DNA from: Oscillospiraceae bacterium | GTDB lineage: Bacteria; Bacillota; Clostridia; Oscillospirales; SIG627 | NCBI GenBank assembly: GCA_015063605.1 | Contig: SVTV01000016.1 | Location: 1 to 64,000, forward strand | Length of the DNA stretch: 64,000 nucleotides | Direction of reading: 5' to 3' | Part shown: positions 53,877 through 62,443 of the stretch, in pieces | How the letters are laid out: each line of letters starts with the position of its first letter | Numbering within the stretch: position 1 is the first letter of the stretch | Notes under the pieces: model-generated | Seen by the model: the letters and a program-made list of their open reading frames with translations, nothing else | Told to the model about the DNA's origin: nothing | Databases searched by the model: none | Program-made: the position numbers and the translations under genes

Positions 53877-55217
53877 ATGTCAGAACTCGCTTTATTCGGC
53901 GGAAACAAAGCCGTAACAAAATCTTATCCCGAGCTTTTCAAGTGGCCGATAATCACCAAGGAAGATGAAGACGCTGTTCTTAACGTTCTCAGAGCAGGTG
54001 CAATGTCGGGAACATCCGTAACAATGGAATTTGAAAAGAAGTTTGCCGAATGGAACGGCACGAAGTATGCTTTGGGCTTCAATAACGGTACAGCGTCCCT
54101 TCAGGCGGCTATGTACGGCTGCGGTGTACGCAAGGGCGATGAGGTTATTTGTCCTACAGTTACATACTGGGCTTCCGGTGCTCCCGCTTTATCTTTAGGG
54201 GCTACAGTTGTATTTGCCAATATCGAAAGAGATACTCTTTGCATAGACCCCGATGATATTGAGCGCTGCATCTCTCCCAGAACAAAGGCTATCATTTGTG
54301 TGCACTATGTAGGATATCCCTGCGATATGGACAGAATTATGGCGATAGCAAAGAAGCATAATATCAAAGTCATTGAAGACGTAAGCCATGCACAGGGCGG
54401 TTACTACAAGGGAAGAAAGCTCGGCAGCATCGGTGATGCTGCCGGCATGTCTCTCATGAGCGGTAAATCCTTTGCTGTAGGCGAAGCAGGTATGCTTCTT
54501 ACGAACGATAAGGAAATATACGATCATGCCATTTCTCTCGGACATTATGAAAGAATGGAAAAGGAATATATCACTTCTCCCGACCTTATTCCTTACCTCG
54601 GACTTCCCGCAGGCGGATATAAGTACAGAATGCATCAGCTCAGCTCCGCTGTAGGTCTTGTTCAGCTTAAGTACTACGATGAAAGATGTGCTGAAATAAG
54701 AAAAGCAATGAACTACTTCTGGGATCTTCTCGAAGGCGTTCCCGGAATCCGTGCACACAGAGTTGACGAATCCACAGGCTCCAACATGGCAGGCTGGTAT
54801 GCGGCAACAGGTCTTTACAGAAAAGAAGAATTGGGCGGTCTTTCCGTTACAAGATTCTGCGAGGCTGTACGTGCAGAGGGTGCTTCCACATCTCCCGGAT
54901 GCAACAGACCTCTCCATACACACGGTCTTTTCAATACATTCGATGTTTACGGCGCAGGCGCTCCCACAAGAGTAGCAAATGCCGACAGAGATGTCAGAGA
55001 GCTTGATAAGGAGCTTGGCAGATCCGAAGAATACGAAGCTGCAACATACAGCATTCCGTGGTTCAAGCATTACGATAAGGAAGTTATAGAGCAGTACGCA
55101 AATGCGTTCAAGAAGGTAGCTCTCAACTATAAAGAGCTTCTCGCAGACGATCCCGGCGATTCCGGAGATGTAGGCGGCTGGCACTTCTTCGCTCACACGG
55201 CAAAAAAGAAAAGCTGA
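53877..55217 (+). CDS. DegT/DnrJ/EryC1/StrS-family aminotransferase
   Basis: A 446-residue PLP-dependent aminotransferase of the sugar/cyclitol type. Signature stretches include GTASLQAAMYGCGV near 68-81, EDVSHAQGG near 162-170 (the Asp binds PLP) and the probable Schiff-base Lys in MSGKSFAVGEAG near 200. This family adds amino groups to keto sugars or keto cyclitols. It stands alone between gpsA and a small hypothetical gene. A link to the C7-cyclitol-like operon 20 kb away is possible but not supported by position. Confidence 0.85.
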   Translation: MSELALFGGNKAVTKSYPELFKWPIITKEDEDAVLNVLRAGAMSGTSVTMEFEKKFAEWNGTKYALGFNNGTASLQAAMYGCGVRKGDEVICPTVTYWASGAPALSLGATVVFANIERDTLCIDPDDIERCISPRTKAIICVHYVGYPCDMDRIMAIAKKHNIKVIEDVSHAQGGYYKGRKLGSIGDAAGMSLMSGKSFAVGEAGMLLTNDKEIYDHAISLGHYERMEKEYITSPDLIPYLGLPAGGYKYRMHQLSSAVGLVQLKYYDERCAEIRKAMNYFWDLLEGVPGIRAHRVDESTGSNMAGWYAATGLYRKEELGGLSVTRFCEAVRAEGASTSPGCNRPLHTHGLFNTFDVYGAGAPTRVANADRDVRELDKELGRSEEYEAATYSIPWFKHYDKEVIEQYANAFKKVALNYKELLADDPGDSGDVGGWHFFAHTAKKKS

Positions 55218-55243
55218 ATAAAATGATCCTGTAAGGAAGATCG

Positions 55244-55272
55244 AAGCGCAGAGCCGTCAGGCTCTGCGCTTT
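55244..55272 (+). terminator. Terminator after the aminotransferase gene
   Basis: A 12-bp stem AAGCGCAGAGCC/GGCTCTGCGCTT with a GTCA loop. The T-run is short. Confidence 0.7.
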
Positions 55273-55298
55273 GGAATCTGAAAGCGAGGGTGATACAA

Positions 55299-55634
55299 AT
55301 GTTACAATATGAAATTGCAAAGAAGCTTTACGAAGAAATAAAAGAAAAAGCGGCAAAGACTTCTATCGAGGGGTTCGATATACTTTACGCAAGCTTTCTG
55401 GACGATGCCGTCGATTATGCGGCGATACGTACTAAATGGTCATTTATGAGTAGAATTGAGCGTATGGAAAATGACAGCGGACGCACGGCAAAGCACGATT
55501 CTGTTATATCTATGCTTAACGCCGTATGCAGAAATCTCGGCATTGAGGGAATCGACGAAATAATGCCCGACAGAAAAACAAAAGGAGACTTTGCCTGCTA
55601 CGTTGCGTTGTTCTTAGGGTTGGAGCAGAGATAG
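55299..55634 (+). CDS. Small hypothetical protein, DUF3232-like
   Basis: A 111-residue, mostly helical, charged cytoplasmic protein. The region RTKWSFMSRIERMENDSGRTAKHDSV followed by a DR... FA pattern near residues 93-102 resembles DUF3232 proteins (PF11554), which are uncharacterised; the match is by eye only. GAGGGTG lies 8 nt upstream of ATG 55299; the frame also contains a GTG at 55290. It lies between two hairpins, so it may be a separate transcript. Confidence 0.6.
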   Translation: MLQYEIAKKLYEEIKEKAAKTSIEGFDILYASFLDDAVDYAAIRTKWSFMSRIERMENDSGRTAKHDSVISMLNAVCRNLGIEGIDEIMPDRKTKGDFACYVALFLGLEQR

Positions 55635-55641
55635 AATAATT

Positions 55642-55686
55642 AAAAAAACTGTTCTCCTCTCGATATGGGAAGAAAACAGTTTTTTT
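55642..55686. terminator. Bidirectional terminator
   Basis: An A7-CTGTT/AACAG-T7 stem around a long imperfect loop. It separates the small + gene (ends 55634) from the M28 peptidase (- strand, ends 55710). Confidence 0.78.
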
Positions 55687-55709
55687 GATTCTATTTCAAT
55701 TTTTTTGGC

Positions 55710-56948
55710 TCAGTCCTTAGGCTCCATGTAATTCTTTATCTTTTCGACCATAGCGGGGGAGATAGCGCGCTCGAAGGGAAGAGTAACGCTTCTGTCTATG
55801 CGCTCTGCGAATTTAATGGCGAAGGAGCTTATTTCGGCAAGGCGTTCTGCGGAAATGGGGAAGAGTTTGTCATAGCGTGTATGATAGCTTGAATATCCGC
55901 CTCTGGTGAAGCCTACTGCGGGAACACCCTTGTGAGCAAAGGGAGCGGAGTCTGAGGAATGGACATATTCGGAAAGAGTTGTGTTGAGTCCTTCCTCACG
56001 GGCAACGAATTTGGTGTAATACTTCAATTCGTCGGTTCCTTCTATCACGAGATTGTAATTGCCCATAACGGTTCCCGTCATATCGAAATTCAGGCAAACG
56101 AGTATCTTATCTATTTCATCGGGATGTGTTGCCACATATTCCTTGGAACCCAGAAGTCCCTGCTCTTCGGCACCGCACCAGATGAATCTCATGCTTTTAC
56201 GGGGAGGATTTTTCAGGAAATGGCGGTAAATATCCATTATGTTGACGCTTCCGGAGGCATTGTCCCAAACGCCTTCTCCGAATCTAACGGAATCGTAATG
56301 GGCTGTGAAAAGGATCTCCTTTTCGGGCTTTTCCGTGCCTTCGATAAAGGAAACAACGTTTCTTGAGGTGTGCTCCTCGTCGTTGCACATCATTTCCAGA
56401 CGTACCTTTGTAGCTCCGTCCTTCAGCATGGATATGCCGTCAACCACTCTCATGCATACACCGGGAAGCTTTCCGCATTTGTTGAGGAATCTGTCGCGGA
56501 GGTATTTTTGATCCAAGTCTGTTTTTTCCTCATCGTCGAAGTAATTACCCGATACTGTAATAAATGCCAACGCACCCGATTTGCAAATGCGCTCGTATAT
56601 CGCAAGGTTAAGGCTGTTTACGAGTACTATCTTACCTTCGGCGCCGATAAAGCTGTCGGGCTCGCCGCCTTCTGCATAGTGAAGCTCAGCCTCAATGGGA
56701 CCTTCGGTGGAACCGGTGCGTCCTATTCCCGTTACGGTTATTTCTCTTTCAAAGGGAGCCGTGACCTTAAGGGATGTCTTCTCTATCTTATAGCCGGGTA
56801 TCTTGAATTCCTGTATCTCACCCTTGCCGCCAAGCTCTGTGATCTGCTGTAATATTATCTCGGCTGCTCTTTTTTCATCGTCTGTGCCGCCGTATCTGTT
56901 GAATGCTAATTTATTAAGTAAGTTCATCTGAAAATCTGCGCTGTTCAT
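55710..56948 (-). CDS. M28-family metallopeptidase (aminopeptidase-like)
   Basis: A 412-residue zinc exopeptidase of family M28. Metal ligands and catalytic residues are visible as AHYDSV near 217-222, GVWDNASG near 228-235, GAEEQGLLGS near 263-272, the Asp in NFDMTG and the last His in YHTRYDK. A PA-like insert occupies residues about 95-165. No signal peptide, so it probably acts inside the cell on peptides. GGAAG precedes the start at 56948. It has a consensus promoter of its own. Confidence 0.88.
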   Translation of the reverse strand: MNSADFQMNLLNKLAFNRYGGTDDEKRAAEIILQQITELGGKGEIQEFKIPGYKIEKTSLKVTAPFEREITVTGIGRTGSTEGPIEAELHYAEGGEPDSFIGAEGKIVLVNSLNLAIYERICKSGALAFITVSGNYFDDEEKTDLDQKYLRDRFLNKCGKLPGVCMRVVDGISMLKDGATKVRLEMMCNDEEHTSRNVVSFIEGTEKPEKEILFTAHYDSVRFGEGVWDNASGSVNIMDIYRHFLKNPPRKSMRFIWCGAEEQGLLGSKEYVATHPDEIDKILVCLNFDMTGTVMGNYNLVIEGTDELKYYTKFVAREEGLNTTLSEYVHSSDSAPFAHKGVPAVGFTRGGYSSYHTRYDKLFPISAERLAEISSFAIKFAERIDRSVTLPFERAISPAMVEKIKNYMEPKD

Positions 56949-56979
56949 GTTTTTCTTCCTTTCTTCATCGGTTTACTTA

Positions 56980-57008
56980 ATTATACTATATGTTTTTTCG
57001 TAAGTCAA
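56980..57008 (-). promoter_or_regulatory. Promoter of the M28 peptidase gene
   Basis: On the minus strand: TTGACT (57008-57003), 17 bp, TATAAT (56985-56980). Divergent from array B. Confidence 0.83.
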
Positions 57009-57065
57009 TGGGTTTTGGAAAATGTGATAATTCCTTTTTATCGTTATGAAAATCCCAAGAGGTCA

Positions 57066-57094
57066 TTGATAATCTGTCTACTCTATGATATAAT
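57066..57094 (+). promoter_or_regulatory. Sigma-A promoter entering array B
   Basis: TTGATA (57066-57071), 17 bp, TATAAT (57089-57094) preceded by TGA. The position relative to the repeat is the same as at array A. Confidence 0.83.
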
Positions 57095-57368
57095 AAGCGC
57101 AAACAAGTACGGTGCGAACAAAACTATGCGCTTAACAAAATTGTGCGCAGAGACGCACAATTTTCCGGCTGCAGCTAAGATATAATAAGCGCAAATGACT
57201 ACTGTGCGAACATAACCATGCGCTTAGCAAAATTGTGCGCAGAGACGCACAATTTTCCGGCTGCAGCTAAGATATAATAAGCGCAAATGACTACTGTGCG
57301 AACAAAACCATGCGCTTAACAAAATTGTGCGCTGAACCGCACAATTCCCGAATCCGGAAAAGTATAAT
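57089..57368 (+). repeat. 92-bp tandem repeat array B (three units plus a final -10)
   Basis: Units begin at 57089, 57181 and 57273, with a last TATAAT at 57363-57368; periods are 92, 92 and 90. Each has TAAGCGCA, then TGCGCTTA (TGCGCTTA-G in the second unit), then the hairpin AAAATTGTGCG/CGCACAATTTT with loops CAGAGA, CAGAGA and CTGAAC. Units 1 and 2 share an identical end CCGGCTGCAGCTAAGA. Only the first -10 here has TGA in front. The array ends 27 nt before the DUF2809 gene start. Confidence 0.93.
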
Positions 57369-57395
57369 AATAGCAAACAAATAAGGAGGAGAGAT

Positions 57396-57818
57396 ATGAA
57401 AAACAAGTTTTCACATGAAAACAAAATGCGTCTTATTTTTGGCGGGATATTTATTTTCCTCGTGTTGGTTGAAGTGTATATTGCTCTTTTTGTCCGTGAC
57501 GATTTTATAAGGCCGTATTTCGGTGATGTCATCGTTGTTTGGGTGATATATGCTTTTGTCAGAATGTTTTTGAAGGCAAAGCCGTATATTGCTTTGCCCG
57601 TGTTTATTTTTATATTCTCGGTGCTTGTTGAAACAGGGCAGTATTTCAAAATGGTGGATGTGATAGGTCTCGGACATATAGAGTTTTTCAGAATATTGAT
57701 GGGCACCTCCTTTTCTTGGATAGATATTATTTGCTACGGTGCGGGATGTGCTCTTTTGCTCGGTGGAGAAATATTTTGGCGTTGCAAAACGGAGAATGAA
57801 AAACAGAGTAGAAAGTAA
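57396..57818 (+). CDS. DUF2809 membrane protein
   Basis: A 140-residue protein with four hydrophobic segments and motifs of DUF2809 (PF10990): VRDDFIRPYFGDVIVVW near 28-44, FVRMFLKAKPYIALP and ETGQYFKMVD near 80-89, then LGTSFSW-like MGTSFSWIDIICYGAGC. Function of the family is unknown. AAGGAGG lies just upstream of ATG 57396 and directly after the 92-bp array, whose last TATAAT is only 28 nt before the start. The CapA-like gene starts 16 nt after its stop. Confidence 0.85.
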   Translation: MKNKFSHENKMRLIFGGIFIFLVLVEVYIALFVRDDFIRPYFGDVIVVWVIYAFVRMFLKAKPYIALPVFIFIFSVLVETGQYFKMVDVIGLGHIEFFRILMGTSFSWIDIICYGAGCALLLGGEIFWRCKTENEKQSRK

Positions 57819-57834
57819 TTTTTTGGTTTTAATA

Positions 57835-58983
57835 ATGAAAAATAAAGTTTACATATTATTTTTGGCATCGGTAATACTTTTGGCATCGGTTCTTTATTCG
57901 GTATGCTTTGCCGAAGGTACATCAGAAGAAAGTGAGCTTGTTGCGTTCATTCCCGATGAAGAACCCATATGTCCGCTGTTTTCCGATGCCGCACATTTCG
58001 ATCCGCCCTCTTCTCCCGTAACCGAAAGTGACTATGCCGAGCTTACTTTTTCCTTTGCGGGGGATTGCACTCTCGGCTTTGATAAGGATTTTGATCCCCG
58101 TTACAGATTCGATACCATGGTGGAAAAGAAAAACAGAGATTTCTCATATTTTCTCGGTGGTGTTAAGCATGTTTTTAACAATGATGATATGACCCTTGTG
58201 AATCTTGAGGGAGTATTTACCGATAGAACCGAAGAGGTCAAAAAAGCTTATAATTTTAAAGGCAGCCTCGATTACGTGAAGATACTTACTTCTTCCTCTG
58301 TTGAAGCGGTAAGCCTTGGTAATAATCATTCACGCGATTTCGGTGAAGAGGGGCTTGACGATACTAAAAAAGTATTAGCCGAAAACGACATTGCGTATTC
58401 CGTTGACAGCTTAGCGGGAATATATGAGGTAAGAGGCTTTAAGATCGGCTTTATATCTGTCAATATTCATTATGATGGGACAAAGGTTGAAGGATTTATA
58501 ATAAAAGCGATGAAAAGCCTTGAAAGCGAGAATGTCGATGTGCTGATAGTATCCTGCCATTGGGGTGTTGAGAAGTCTTCAAGGCTTAATGATTATCAAA
58601 AGTATCTCGGGCATAAGATCATAGATTGGGGCGCTGATATAGTGGTGGGAACTCATCCACACGTTTTGCAGGGAATCGAAATGTACAAGGGGAAATATAT
58701 TTATTACAGCCTTGCGAATTTCTGCTTTGGCGGTAACATGAATCCTTCCGATAAGGACACAATGATAGTTTCGCAAAGTGTCCGCCTTGAAAAGGGAAAA
58801 TATAAAGATTCAAAGGTACAAATAATTCCTTGCTCCGTTTCATCGAAAAGTTATATAAACGATTACAGACCGACAGAAGCGAAAGGGAATGAAAAAAGCC
58901 GCATAATCGGAAGAATGAACGCGTTGTGTGACGAGTTCAGTCTTTGTATCGATGATAACGGCTTTATGAATATTGATTTGTAA
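57835..58983 (+). CDS. CapA-family exported protein (poly-gamma-glutamate synthesis-like)
   Basis: A 382-residue exported metallophosphatase-like protein of the CapA/PgsA family (PF09587). It has a signal peptide or anchor (1-26), FSFAGDCTLGFDKDFD near 62-77, LVNLEGVFT near 120, SLGNNHSRDFGEEGL near 160-174, SCHWGVE near 240 and GTHPHVLQG near 268-276; these His, Asp and Asn residues match the metal sites of the family. CapA proteins act in capsule/poly-gamma-glutamate synthesis, but some are of unknown role; no capB or capC is here. I start at ATG 57835 with a clean signal peptide; ATG 57796 overlaps the DUF2809 gene. It converges on the GH39 gene, with 2 nt between the stops. Confidence 0.82.
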   Translation: MKNKVYILFLASVILLASVLYSVCFAEGTSEESELVAFIPDEEPICPLFSDAAHFDPPSSPVTESDYAELTFSFAGDCTLGFDKDFDPRYRFDTMVEKKNRDFSYFLGGVKHVFNNDDMTLVNLEGVFTDRTEEVKKAYNFKGSLDYVKILTSSSVEAVSLGNNHSRDFGEEGLDDTKKVLAENDIAYSVDSLAGIYEVRGFKIGFISVNIHYDGTKVEGFIIKAMKSLESENVDVLIVSCHWGVEKSSRLNDYQKYLGHKIIDWGADIVVGTHPHVLQGIEMYKGKYIYYSLANFCFGGNMNPSDKDTMIVSQSVRLEKGKYKDSKVQIIPCSVSSKSYINDYRPTEAKGNEKSRIIGRMNALCDEFSLCIDDNGFMNIDL

Positions 58984-58985
58984 GA

Positions 58986-60329
58986 TTATTCTTCTTCTAT
59001 AATCCTCAAAAGATAAGTTGCATATACGGGAAGATCGATCACCACGGAGAAATCTGAGGAAGAGAAGCTTTCGGTTTTGATAAGCTCCGCATCGTGATCT
59101 TCATCAAGGCAGTAATACTCAAGAGTTACTCTCTTTTCGGGACAGACATTCTTGAAAACAAGCTCTGTTTTCTTTGAGCTTTCGGAGAAATTGTTGATAT
59201 AATAAGTGAACATAAGGAGCTTTTCATCTCCTTTGGCAGCGGCGGCATATATGTCGCCGCCTTCTATATTCACCTTGACCGCCGTATTTTGCATATAAAG
59301 CTTATTGAACATATAAAGAGAGAAGTATCCCTTTAATCTTTCCCAAACGTAATCCGTGGCAAAAAGACCGTTCATTTCGCAGGGACGGGCATCGTAATAC
59401 ATGAGCATATCAACGGGCTCATATTGGCAAGAGGTCATGACCGCAGTATTGAAGGAGGAGCCTTTAAGGGATTTCTCCGTTTTCAAGGATGTTATCCAAT
59501 CATCGAGCCACCAGCCGTCAACGTAGTTCCATTCATCAAGAATACTTTCCACATCCTCAAGACCGTATTTTTTCAGCCAATCCTGTGCCAGATGCACAAG
59601 CTCGATTATTGGAGCTACATCGGGAGAATAGGTGTGCCATGAGAAAAAGTCCGGCTTTGCCTTCAGGCTTTTGAAGAAGCCGTCAAGCCATGTGCCCTTG
59701 AGACTGCACATTGAAGGCCCGCCTATTTTCAAATCGGGAAAGCATTCTTTGAGATGGCAAAGAGTTATATTGAAAAGATCGTAGAATTGCTCGGGTGTAC
59801 CGCCCCAGCATGGGCTGTTTTTGCCGTCCTCGCCTCCGAGATCGGGTTCGTTCCATATCTCCCAATATTCGATATTTCTGTGATGACCGTTTGCCCATCC
59901 TTCGTTGCAATGGCGTATAATGTGCTCGCATATTACCGCCCATTTTTTGAAATCCTTCGGAGGAAGGGTATTGTATTTTTTGACCCAATGCTCTATTTTT
60001 GAGCCAAGGCGGTAAAAGGGCTTTACTCCGCCCGCTTCCATCATATCGAGATACTCATCCGTCAAAACAAAATCGTAAGAATCGGGATCATACGGATCTT
60101 TGTCAAAATCGGTAAATATCATATTTATATCGATTATGTGGCTTCCGCCGTAATCGGTGTAATAGGATGAATCGTGGGTTCTTGCGTATGGAAAACCCGC
60201 TTCACGGAATGCGGGAGCATTTGAAATGCGGTTCTCCGAAGAGAATTTATGTACAGGACCGTTATTTACGCAATGCATGGGTTTTACTTTTCCGCAAGTT
60301 TCATTGAAATCCACTGTTATTCTGTTCAT
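58986..60329 (-). CDS. GH39-like glycoside hydrolase
   Basis: A 447-residue cytoplasmic clan GH-A hydrolase. The acid/base Glu161 sits in WEIWNEPD and the nucleophile Glu266 in ILDEWN, the usual pair for GH39 (beta-xylosidase/alpha-L-iduronidase type). The C-terminal 120 residues form a beta-sandwich. AAGGAG lies 10 nt upstream of the start at 60329; an open frame continues to 60422. No transporter is adjacent. It is transcribed from its own promoter and would act on imported oligosaccharides. Confidence 0.85.
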   Translation of the reverse strand: MNRITVDFNETCGKVKPMHCVNNGPVHKFSSENRISNAPAFREAGFPYARTHDSSYYTDYGGSHIIDINMIFTDFDKDPYDPDSYDFVLTDEYLDMMEAGGVKPFYRLGSKIEHWVKKYNTLPPKDFKKWAVICEHIIRHCNEGWANGHHRNIEYWEIWNEPDLGGEDGKNSPCWGGTPEQFYDLFNITLCHLKECFPDLKIGGPSMCSLKGTWLDGFFKSLKAKPDFFSWHTYSPDVAPIIELVHLAQDWLKKYGLEDVESILDEWNYVDGWWLDDWITSLKTEKSLKGSSFNTAVMTSCQYEPVDMLMYYDARPCEMNGLFATDYVWERLKGYFSLYMFNKLYMQNTAVKVNIEGGDIYAAAAKGDEKLLMFTYYINNFSESSKKTELVFKNVCPEKRVTLEYYCLDEDHDAELIKTESFSSSDFSVVIDLPVYATYLLRIIEEE

Positions 60330-60362
60330 TGATAGAGTCTCCTTGTCCTTATATGTATTTTT

Positions 60363-60391
60363 ATTATATAGTCCGAACCGGGATATGTCAA
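60363..60391 (-). promoter_or_regulatory. Promoter of the GH39 gene
   Basis: On the minus strand: TTGACA (60391-60386), 17 bp, TATAAT (60368-60363). Confidence 0.85.
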
Positions 60392-60517
60392 CCCCTTTAT
60401 TCCTTTTTTGACAGAAAGGCATGATCGCAAAAAGAGAAAGAGCCGGTCAAAAACAAAGCAATGTTAATGACAGACTCTTTGCGTTTTACATTTTTCAAAT
60501 ATTGAATAAAAGAAGCT

Positions 60518-61321
60518 TTATTCTTTTCCCGGAATAAATACTGTTTCGGCGCAGAGGTAACCGTTGTAATTGTATACTTCGGTATATTTGGATATTTCTT
60601 CTTTGTCGCCGTTTATGAGCTTTATGTCTTCATCTGTTATTTCCTGCATTGCTCGTAATTGAATAAGGTCATACTTATTCATTTTTTCTATATGTTCGGG
60701 TTTATAAGTCGAAAGATATACCATACTCATAAAGGTCTGATGGATCTCCCGATATCCCAAATCACCGTTGACAAGATACGCTTCAACTTTGTACTCTTTG
60801 GTTTTGCCGTCTGATGTCTTTTTTTGATAATCTTCCTTTTCTTCAAAGCATTTTGTCCATACTACTCTGTCAAAAGTCAATGTTTTCTTATCGGTGATCA
60901 TCTCACCGTCTAAATACAAACCTTCTTCGGGCATAGCGAATACGGTTTTAGTAAAAATGCTGCCGTCGAAAATATACTCCGTATAATATAAGAGCTTATT
61001 ATCAAGGTAGTAAAGATCTTTGTAGGAAGATGGCTTTCTGTCTGTAACATCAGCCCAGAATTTGTTTTTTGCGGCGTATTCCGTCAATGATTCAGCTTTA
61101 GAATCTACGCAGGAAATAACATCATACCCCGCTTTGATGGCTTCATCCATCGGGAAATCAGAGGAAAGAACTTGGTTTTCAGAGATTTGTTCTATTGTTT
61201 CTTTTTGCGTTCCGTTCGATCTGCCCGGAATTGCAGAGTCGTTTTCATCTGTTGATTGTGCGCAAGAGACAAGCAGCAAAAGAGTAGCAATAACAGCAAT
61301 CAAATATTTCATTGTTTTCAT
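60518..61321 (-). CDS. Lipoprotein, paralog 1 of a tandem pair
   Basis: A 267-residue lipoprotein with lipobox LLVSC (Cys20) and a Ser/Asp-rich linker. Its last about 40 residues (DIKLINGDKEEISKYT...AETVFIPGKE) match the upstream paralog at 61490-62281 almost residue for residue, while the middle is only moderately similar. The family is not recognised. AGAGGTGG precedes the start at 61321. Its promoter carries a 10-bp palindrome. Confidence 0.72.
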   Translation of the reverse strand: MKTMKYLIAVIATLLLLVSCAQSTDENDSAIPGRSNGTQKETIEQISENQVLSSDFPMDEAIKAGYDVISCVDSKAESLTEYAAKNKFWADVTDRKPSSYKDLYYLDNKLLYYTEYIFDGSIFTKTVFAMPEEGLYLDGEMITDKKTLTFDRVVWTKCFEEKEDYQKKTSDGKTKEYKVEAYLVNGDLGYREIHQTFMSMVYLSTYKPEHIEKMNKYDLIQLRAMQEITDEDIKLINGDKEEISKYTEVYNYNGYLCAETVFIPGKE

Positions 61322-61344
61322 AAAAAACCACCTCTCTAATGTTT

Positions 61345-61374
61345 AATATTGGATGTTAATCCAATATTATTATA
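61345..61374 (-). promoter_or_regulatory. -10 box and palindromic operator of lipoprotein gene 1
   Basis: A perfect 10-bp inverted repeat AATATTGGAT-GTTA-ATCCAATATT (61345-61368) lies directly downstream of the -10 (TATAAT, minus strand, 61374-61369) and covers the likely start point near 61362. Its -35, TTGACA, is at 61397-61392 with 17 bp spacing; TGA precedes the -10. Confidence 0.75.
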
Positions 61375-61489
61375 TCATAGGAGTTTGTAATTGTCAATGT
61401 ATTTTTTTGTTTTAAATGATTTATTTTTGTACTTTTGACGAATTTTTTTGAATATATAATAAAACTAACAGATTGATTCTATAGAAGCT

Positions 61490-62281
61490 TTATTCTTTTC
61501 CCGGAATAAATACTGTTTCGGCACAGAGATATCCGTTGTAACTATATACATCGGTATATTTGGATATTTCTTCTTTGTCGCCGTTTATGAGCTTTATATC
61601 TTCGTCTGTTACCTCTTTTCGTGTATAGCTGTGGACGTCATATAAATTTTTGTTTGCCTTGTTATTGCCAACAGATGAAAAAGCCGACTGATAATATAAC
61701 GCATTAAGCTCTTTCCATCTTATATCTCCGTTGACAAGATATACCTCAACGATACAATCGTTATTCTTGCCTTCCGCTGTTTGTTTATTATAATCGGTTT
61801 TTTCATTAAACCGTTTTACGGCAACTACTCTGTCATAAGTTACTGTTTTTTTATCTTTGACGAGCTCGCCGTCAATCATATAACCGTTTTCGGAGAGAAC
61901 GTACATGTTTTTAGTGAAAATACCGTCTGCGAAAATGAGCTCAAAATAATATGTCAGAATTCCTTTTTCGTAGTAAAGCTTTTTATAAGAAGACGGATTG
62001 TTTTGTTTCACTTCGTTCCAAAAATTATTAACATATGAGTTGTCAGTTACATTTATCAGATCGGAAACGATTTCATACCCCGCTTTGATGGCTTCATCCA
62101 TCGTGAAATTTTCGGAAAGGATTTTATTTTCAACGATCGGTTCTATTGTTTCTTTTTGCGTTCCTATGCCGTTTGCCGGAATAATGTTGTTGCTTTCACC
62201 GCTTTCGGGTGTGGCGGGCGTGCAAGAAACGAGAAGCAAAACAAGAGAACAGAGTATGTATAAGTGTTTCATCCTTTTCAT
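61490..62281 (-). CDS. Lipoprotein, paralog 2 of a tandem pair
   Basis: A 263-residue lipoprotein with lipobox LLVSC (Cys near 20). Same layout as paralog 1: an N-terminal linker, the shared stretch MDEAIKAGYE near 60, YLVNGD near 185 and the nearly identical C-terminus ending AETVFIPGKE. The DNA of both 3' ends is also nearly identical. GGAGGAG lies upstream of the start at 62281. Function unknown; likely a membrane-tethered surface protein. Confidence 0.72.
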   Translation of the reverse strand: MKRMKHLYILCSLVLLLVSCTPATPESGESNNIIPANGIGTQKETIEPIVENKILSENFTMDEAIKAGYEIVSDLINVTDNSYVNNFWNEVKQNNPSSYKKLYYEKGILTYYFELIFADGIFTKNMYVLSENGYMIDGELVKDKKTVTYDRVVAVKRFNEKTDYNKQTAEGKNNDCIVEVYLVNGDIRWKELNALYYQSAFSSVGNNKANKNLYDVHSYTRKEVTDEDIKLINGDKEEISKYTDVYSYNGYLCAETVFIPGKE

Positions 62282-62323
62282 ATAAAGCTCCTCCCGATTT
62301 ATTTTGGAAACATTCCTGCTTCT

Positions 62324-62352
62324 ATTTTATCATTATGTGTTTCTGCTGTCAA
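62324..62352 (-). promoter_or_regulatory. Promoter of lipoprotein gene 2
   Basis: On the minus strand: TTGACA (62352-62347), 17 bp, TAAAAT (62329-62324) with TGA before it. It lacks the palindrome found at gene 1. Confidence 0.8.
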
Positions 62353-62411
62353 TATATTTTGATATATTTTTATATATAATAAATTATTTTTAAAACAGTT
62401 ACTTTGAATAC

Positions 62412-62440
62412 TTGAATTTTTTGGTGAAATAATGTATAAT
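62412..62440 (+). promoter_or_regulatory. Promoter of the zinc-type ABC importer operon
   Basis: TTGAAT (62412-62417), 17 bp, TATAAT (62435-62440). Confidence 0.78.
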
Positions 62441-62443
62441 ATG

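Noticed and set aside
53877-55217. Aminotransferase as part of the cyclase operon
   Set aside because: It is 20 kb away behind its own promoter; only mentioned as a possible link.
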